NCBI GenBank assembly: GCA_024692715.1
Contig: JAILMH010000068.1
Coordinates: 1 to 64,000, forward strand
From: Lachnospiraceae bacterium
GTDB taxonomy: Bacteria; Bacillota; Clostridia; Lachnospirales; Lachnospiraceae
Length of the DNA stretch: 64,000 nt
Reading direction: 5' to 3'
The notes beneath the pieces are model-generated. The model saw only the letters and a list, made by a program, of their open reading frames with translations, was not told the DNA's origin and searched no databases. Position 1 is the stretch's first letter. Every line of letters starts with the position of its first letter. Made by a program: the position numbers and the translations under genes. Below are positions 59,760 to 64,000 of the stretch, one piece after another.

Positions 59760-61113
59760 TACAACTCATTCCTAACTGCTGCTTTTTCAATGAATGCCAA
59801 AAATAGAATGCTTCTGCATTTCCAGTAACTGCCCAACTGAAAATATACAAAAGGTACAACGACGTGATCGTTCCAAAAAATGCAAATACTGTAAAGATCC
59901 ACAGACTTCTGAATACACAAGAGCCAAGGATGACTATCACAGTCGGAACAAATCCCTCTCCGATACCTCTGGAAGCCGAGATACTTTCGTCCATAAATGC
60001 AGAAAAGCCATAAGAGAATCCCATAACTTTGAGCCTATAAAGTCCCTCCTTTATGACTACAGCATCCTTTGTAAAGAGTGATAAAAACATCTTTCCGGAT
60101 AAAACAAGTGAGACACCTATAAATGTTCCAAATGTAAACGCGTAAAACATACTTATCCAGTATATCTGCTTTACTCTATGCATATTTCCTGCACCGTAAT
60201 TCTGGCCAATATAGCTTCCGCTTGCAGTATAAAATGCCGCCATAACATCATAAACAAGGGCATCTGCATTCTGTGCCGCAGCATTCCCCGCAACAACTGT
60301 AGCATTAAAAGTATTCACACCATACTGAACAAACAGATTCGATATCTGGAATATCGCTCCCTGCATACCAGCCGGGAGTCCGATTGCAAGTATCTGCTTC
60401 GCAGGCTTTGCATGAATTCTCACTTTTTTTATTGACAGTCTGTGAGCTCCATCCACTTTCATCAACGCTGTCAGGATACAAAAAGCTGAAACATACTGCG
60501 AAATAGCGCTTGCCATTGCAACTCCGGCAACATCCAGCTTAAAGAGAATTACAAATACAAGGTTCAAAACTACATTAAGCGCACCTGAAACCGAAAGATA
60601 CATGAGCGGCTTTTTCGTATCACCCGCTGCGCTGAAAACTGCACTTCCGAAGTTATAAATAGCAAGAGCCGGAAGTCCCATAAAATAAATATGCAGATAA
60701 AGCTCCGCTCCGCTGAACAACTCTTTCTTCGTACCAAGCAGCTCAAGTATCCACGCAGCTCCCGACTGTCCAAAGACCAAAAGCATGATTCCCGTCATCA
60801 GACTGATGATACATGCTGTGTGGACCGTAGTGCTTATCTCTTTCTGATCCTTTTTGCCAAAAGCATGGGCAGTTACAACATTTACTCCACTTCCAAAACC
60901 AATGATAAAATTGGTAAAAACTGTCACAAGTGTTGTTGTAGAGCCAACTGCTCCAAGAGCGATCGTTCCGCCAAAGCGTCCGACTACAGCGACATCTGAC
61001 ATATTGAAGAGAATCTGTAAAAGGTTGGAAAATATAAGGGGGATACTAAAAAGCAGTATCCCTTTCCAAAGTGACCCCTTTGTCATATCCTTTACACTAT
61101 TTGAGGTTTTCAT
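59752..61113 (-). CDS. MATE family efflux transporter
   Basis: This 453-residue MATE exporter starts MTKGSLWKGILLFSIPLIFSN after nine residues, with LFNMSDVAVVGRFGG. It lacks a strong ribosome binding site and follows the epimerase-like gene by 17 bases, so translation may be coupled. It is the upstream half of a second MATE pair in this window. Substrate unknown. Confidence 0.88.
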   Translation of the reverse strand: MKTSNSVKDMTKGSLWKGILLFSIPLIFSNLLQILFNMSDVAVVGRFGGTIALGAVGSTTTLVTVFTNFIIGFGSGVNVVTAHAFGKKDQKEISTTVHTACIISLMTGIMLLVFGQSGAAWILELLGTKKELFSGAELYLHIYFMGLPALAIYNFGSAVFSAAGDTKKPLMYLSVSGALNVVLNLVFVILFKLDVAGVAMASAISQYVSAFCILTALMKVDGAHRLSIKKVRIHAKPAKQILAIGLPAGMQGAIFQISNLFVQYGVNTFNATVVAGNAAAQNADALVYDVMAAFYTASGSYIGQNYGAGNMHRVKQIYWISMFYAFTFGTFIGVSLVLSGKMFLSLFTKDAVVIKEGLYRLKVMGFSYGFSAFMDESISASRGIGEGFVPTVIVILGSCVFRSLWIFTVFAFFGTITSLYLLYIFSWAVTGNAEAFYFWHSLKKQQLGMSCNE

Positions 61114-61130
61114 TTCTATTACAACTTAGA

Positions 61131-62000
61131 TCAATCTACTGTGATTGAATATTCCTTTTCAAAAATCTTTCCGGCATCTACACTCTGTTCAAAATCTCTG
61201 TCTTTAAGCTCGCCGTCGAAGCCCTTAACATCTGCTCTTCCAAACCACGGTTCGATGCAGACAAACGGTGCATTTTTCTTTACCGGAGACCATACTCCAA
61301 AGAGAGGCGCATCAAATTTAAGTGTCACAAAAGGCTTTTTATCCTTTCCTGCAAGTGAAACTTCATGTGCCTGATCATTTTCGACAATAAATACTCCATT
61401 GTCAAAAGAATGCTCATCAAGCGCGATGTATCCATCCTTATCCGGCTGCATATAGTGCATCTCATCAAGTGCCACCGGGTCCTCGAATTTTCTCATTTCA
61501 AGTTCTTTAGATGTATCGAACTTAACAAATGTACCATTCTGTGTTCCATTCTCATCGAGTGTGATATTAAAAGCAGGATGAGCTCCGATAGCGAATGGCA
61601 TTGTCTCATTGCCCGTATTGATAACCTTCCAGTTTACCTTTATAGATGAACCCTCAAGCTTATATGCGATTCTGAGTTCAAATTCATAAGGATATTCAGC
61701 AAGTGTTTCTTCATTACTTTTAAAAACAAATGTTATCTCATCTGACTTCTGTTCAAGAAGTTCAAATTCATTATCTCTTGCAAAGCCATGCTGGCCCATT
61801 TTATATTCTTTGCCCTTAGTACGGTAAACTCCATTATTAAGAGCACCTACAAACGGAAAGAGAACCGGTGATGTTCTGTTCCAGAATTTCGGATCAGCAC
61901 ACCACATATATTCACGATCTCCCTTTTTAAGGGATTTAAGCTCTGCACCAAAGCTTTCAATCTCAGCTTTTATGCTTTCATTCGAAATTGTATATCTCAT
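61131..62000 (-). CDS. Aldose 1-epimerase family protein (LacX-like)
   Basis: This 289-residue protein belongs to the galactose-mutarotase-like fold and is closest to the LacX branch: ISNESIKAEIESFGAELKSL, MWCADPKFWNRTSPVLFPFVG, GQHGFARD and GAHPAFN, where the His residues would hold the sugar. The substrate may be a hexose or sugar phosphate. I chose the ATG at 62000 with GGAGG ahead. It is not linked to galKT, which lies 39 kb away. Confidence 0.9.
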   Translation of the reverse strand: MRYTISNESIKAEIESFGAELKSLKKGDREYMWCADPKFWNRTSPVLFPFVGALNNGVYRTKGKEYKMGQHGFARDNEFELLEQKSDEITFVFKSNEETLAEYPYEFELRIAYKLEGSSIKVNWKVINTGNETMPFAIGAHPAFNITLDENGTQNGTFVKFDTSKELEMRKFEDPVALDEMHYMQPDKDGYIALDEHSFDNGVFIVENDQAHEVSLAGKDKKPFVTLKFDAPLFGVWSPVKKNAPFVCIEPWFGRADVKGFDGELKDRDFEQSVDAGKIFEKEYSITVD

Positions 62001-62087
62001 TCTATTTTCCTCCATAAATAACAATAATCTTGATTGTATCAGGAATCAACCAAAATTTGTCAGTTTTTTCAAATATCGTTTTTATTG

Positions 62088-62103
62088 TGTTGCACGTGCA
62101 ACA
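62088..62103. promoter_or_regulatory. Perfect 16-bp palindrome, candidate operator
   Basis: TGTTGCACGTGCAACA is a perfect dyad. With TATAAT-like TACAAT at 62125-62130 and start near 62137, its centre falls at about -41.5, the classical class II position for CRP/FNR-type activators. It lies between the epimerase-like gene and the hemerythrin operon. Confidence 0.6.
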
Positions 62104-62124
62104 GCAAATATGCGATTTTTCCCT

Positions 62125-62130
62125 TACAAT
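62125..62130 (+). promoter_or_regulatory. Probable -10 of the hemerythrin operon
   Basis: TACAAT without a recognisable -35 at 17 bases, consistent with activator-dependent initiation from the palindrome upstream. The first gene begins 33 bases later after AAGGAG. Confidence 0.5.
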
Positions 62131-62162
62131 AAACTCAGCAAACATCAAATAAGGAGAAATAA

Positions 62163-62753
62163 ATGAGCGAAATTTTAGGACCTATTCATCACTGGCTTTT
62201 TAACAAAATTCAGCTTCAGGAGGAGCTCATTAAAGACATCGCAGCTTCATCAGATATCAAATGTGATGTTGATAGAGAAGCTTTTGTAAATAAAGAGCTC
62301 CGCCCTTTAGAAGAGCTTATAGATACCGATAATATTCATGGATGGCTTCAGAATGCGATCCACGACGCCGAAGGAAGATACGCAAAGCTTGTAACTGCTA
62401 TCCTCTCTTCTGACTCTTCAGCAATTGATCCGCTTAAAGAAATTGCTTTTAAGTCAGGTGCGAAACACCCTGCAGGAAAAAACGAATTTCCAACAGAGAC
62501 CTACAAACATTTTCAGGATTTCTTCGTGAATGGCATGCCCTGCGACATGGTAAATTCTGTCGTTGATCAGAATAATGAACACGTTGTATGGGAAGAGCTT
62601 CAGGATCTTCACAGCTCTTACTGGAAAGACTGCGGCGGCGATCCTGCAAATTACTACATTCTCCGCGCTGAGATCATGAAGGGTATGCTCGCAGAAACCG
62701 ATAAAGAATTCCGCGAGATCGAGCCTCAGCGTTTTGAAATTGTCCGCAGATAA
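62163..62753 (+). CDS. Conserved helical protein paired with hemerythrin
   Basis: This 196-residue protein is not one I can name. It is predicted to be helical and acidic, with IHHWLFNKIQLQEELIKDI near the N-terminus, NIHGWLQNAIHDAEGRYAKLV around residue 58, and conserved-looking histidines and cysteines (GMPCDM, KDCGGDP). No signal or membrane segment. AAGGAG precedes the ATG. It is co-transcribed with a hemerythrin protein 33 bases downstream, which suggests an oxygen- or NO-related role (inference). Confidence 0.75.
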   Translation: MSEILGPIHHWLFNKIQLQEELIKDIAASSDIKCDVDREAFVNKELRPLEELIDTDNIHGWLQNAIHDAEGRYAKLVTAILSSDSSAIDPLKEIAFKSGAKHPAGKNEFPTETYKHFQDFFVNGMPCDMVNSVVDQNNEHVVWEELQDLHSSYWKDCGGDPANYYILRAEIMKGMLAETDKEFREIEPQRFEIVRR

Positions 62754-62786
62754 CATCTGTAACTTTGTTTTTAGAAAGGTAAAAAT

Positions 62787-63353
62787 ATGAACTACTGCAT
62801 CGAAATAATGGAAGAAGAACACGCTAATATTCAACGTATGATAGCCGTTATCAGACAGATCTGCTGCAATATCCTTGAAGGCGGAGAAGTACCGGTTGAT
62901 GATCTAAGAAGTATCACTGATTTCATCAAAAACTACGCAGATCATCACCACCACGGCAAAGAAGAAGCTTTCCTTTTCCCGGAAATGGTTGCACGCCTTG
63001 GAAAAATGGCTGATAATCTCGTTACTCACGGCATGCTTGTAGAGCACAACCTCGGCAGAAATTACAACATGGGACTTTCTATGTCACTTGACGCCTACGA
63101 AGCTTCTCCTTCAACACAGCTTAAGCTCGACATCGTAGGCAATGCCTTTGGATATTCCTATGTTCTTTCCGAGCATGTTTTGAAAGAAAATAATGTAGTT
63201 TATACCTTTGCTGAAAAAAATCTCCCTCAGGAAGTTTTTGACAAGGTAAATGAAGATTCAAGAAAATTTGAAGAAGAAAATATGATAAAAGGTACACAGA
63301 AACACTACCTTGATATGCTTGAAGGCTTCGAGAAAAAATACCTTAATAAATAA
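62787..63353 (+). CDS. Hemerythrin-domain protein
   Basis: This 188-residue protein has a hemerythrin-like four-helix bundle with iron ligands spread as EEEHANI, HHHHGKEEAFLFPE, THGMLVEHNLGRNY and LSEHVLKENNVVY, a di-iron HxxxE pattern. Such proteins bind oxygen or nitric oxide or repair iron-sulfur damage. In a strict anaerobe, oxygen or NO defence is likely. AGAAAGG precedes the ATG. It ends before a strong terminator. Confidence 0.9.
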   Translation: MNYCIEIMEEEHANIQRMIAVIRQICCNILEGGEVPVDDLRSITDFIKNYADHHHHGKEEAFLFPEMVARLGKMADNLVTHGMLVEHNLGRNYNMGLSMSLDAYEASPSTQLKLDIVGNAFGYSYVLSEHVLKENNVVYTFAEKNLPQEVFDKVNEDSRKFEEENMIKGTQKHYLDMLEGFEKKYLNK

Positions 63354-63383
63354 TCCCTTAACAAACAGATAAATCCCCTTTTT

Positions 63384-63420
63384 AAAAGATATTCCCATTT
63401 CCCCGGGAATATCTTTTTTT
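63384..63420 (+). terminator. Terminator of the hemerythrin operon
   Basis: A hairpin AAAAGATATTCCC/GGGAATATCTTTT is followed by a run of T. Confidence 0.92.
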
Positions 63421-63465
63421 ATGTTATACTTTTAGTCAAATATCATTTTAGAAGGAGATCACACT

Positions 63466-64000
63466 ATGGAAAAATTAGGTTTCATCGGTATGGGAAATAT
63501 GGCTCAGGCACTTGCGATAGGCTTTATTAAATCCGGTAAGATTTCAAAAGAAAATGTCTATGCTTTTGCTCCGAGTCAGGATAAACTCAAAGCAAACGCT
63601 GAAAGGATCGGTTTTATCCCTATGACATCCGCTGCCGGGCTTGTCAAAGCAGTTGATACCGTGATCATGGCCTGTAAGCCATATCAGATAGAATCTGTGC
63701 TGAAGACTGTCGGTGAAGGATTAAGAGGTAAAGCACTCATTTCAATCGCTGCCGGATGGAACTACGAAAAATACTTCAACTACTTAAACAGCGATGTGCG
63801 TTTTCAGTTTGTAATGCCGAACACCCCTGCCATGGTAGGTGAAGGTGTTCTTCTTTTTGAAAGCACAAATTCCCTTGAAGAAGGCGAACGAGCAGAAATC
63901 ATGGACCTTTTCGCCTCTACAGGCTATGTTCAGGAAATAGACTCTTCCTTAATGGGGATTGCCGGAACAGTGACAGGCTGCGGCCCGGCCTTTGTGGACT
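63466..64000 (+). CDS. proC: Pyrroline-5-carboxylate reductase (5' part)
   Basis: ProC reduces pyrroline-5-carboxylate to proline with NAD(P)H. The visible 178 residues begin MEKLGFIGMGNMAQALAIGF (Rossmann GxGxxA-type), with ACKPYQIESVL, ISIAAGW, FVMPNTPAMVGEGV and the C-terminal-domain start VTGCGPAFV. AAGGAG lies eight bases ahead of the ATG. The gene runs off the window and the remaining roughly 90 residues are not seen. Confidence 0.95.
   Translation, partial: MEKLGFIGMGNMAQALAIGFIKSGKISKENVYAFAPSQDKLKANAERIGFIPMTSAAGLVKAVDTVIMACKPYQIESVLKTVGEGLRGKALISIAAGWNYEKYFNYLNSDVRFQFVMPNTPAMVGEGVLLFESTNSLEEGERAEIMDLFASTGYVQEIDSSLMGIAGTVTGCGPAFVD

Overview
The window looks like chromosomal core sequence from a Gram-positive anaerobe of the class Clostridia, most likely family Lachnospiraceae. 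The evidence is moderate-to-low GC, AGGAGG-type ribosome binding sites, TTGACA/TATAAT promoters, GAAC-N4-GTTC LexA boxes, RNase Y, CarD, a SCIFF peptide with its radical-SAM maturase, and a four-gene operon with DUF5716/DUF5717-like proteins that I know only from Lachnospiraceae. Most genes lie on the minus strand. I see no phage, insertion sequence or CRISPR array.

Layout from left to right. 1-3.5 kb: an AIM24-family protein and two MATE exporters. 3.5-4.2 kb: six tRNA genes (Asn, Asp, Val, Thr, Tyr, Phe) with promoter and terminator. 4.3-7.7 kb: a two-component system followed by a flavodoxin and a radical-SAM enzyme, with the same direct-repeat operator plus -10 element in front of both halves. 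7.8-12 kb: tRNA-Leu, infC-rpmI-rplT (infC starts at AUU behind a structured leader), thrS and a SEC-C protein. 12-19.9 kb: recJ-scfB-scfA (scfA is a 48-residue six-cysteine peptide), then thiM-CNNM-tcdA-rhodanese/PP-loop. 19.9-23.6 kb: galT-galK and a divergent AraC regulator. 23.6-27.1 kb: rny, recX and recA with a LexA box. 27.2-33.7 kb: yigZ, ferredoxin, a DUF3048 lipoprotein, purA, purB and purF.

33.8-40.6 kb holds the most interesting locus. It is a four-gene operon encoding a roughly 1,184-residue beta-sandwich/alpha-solenoid protein, an Hsp70/actin-like ATPase, a TPR protein and a membrane-anchored coiled-coil protein. I infer an uncharacterised chaperone-like or scaffold machine. 40.7-43.8 kb: a PLP aminotransferase and an ECF sigma factor fused to an Ala-rich membrane segment and a long C-terminal domain. 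43.9-51.3 kb: a heterodimeric ABC exporter, folA, a beta-CASP metallo-hydrolase and an rRNA methyltransferase.

51.4-54 kb: carD behind a triple-hairpin leader, then minCDE. 54-56.9 kb: a TrpXYZ-type ABC importer. 57-61.1 kb: a PH-domain protein, a D-2-hydroxyacid dehydrogenase and two more MATE exporters. 61.1-64 kb: an aldose-epimerase-like protein, a hemerythrin operon behind a perfect 16-bp palindrome, and the 5' part of proC. Start codons were re-chosen from ribosome binding sites where the longest frame was implausible. All family assignments are by eye.
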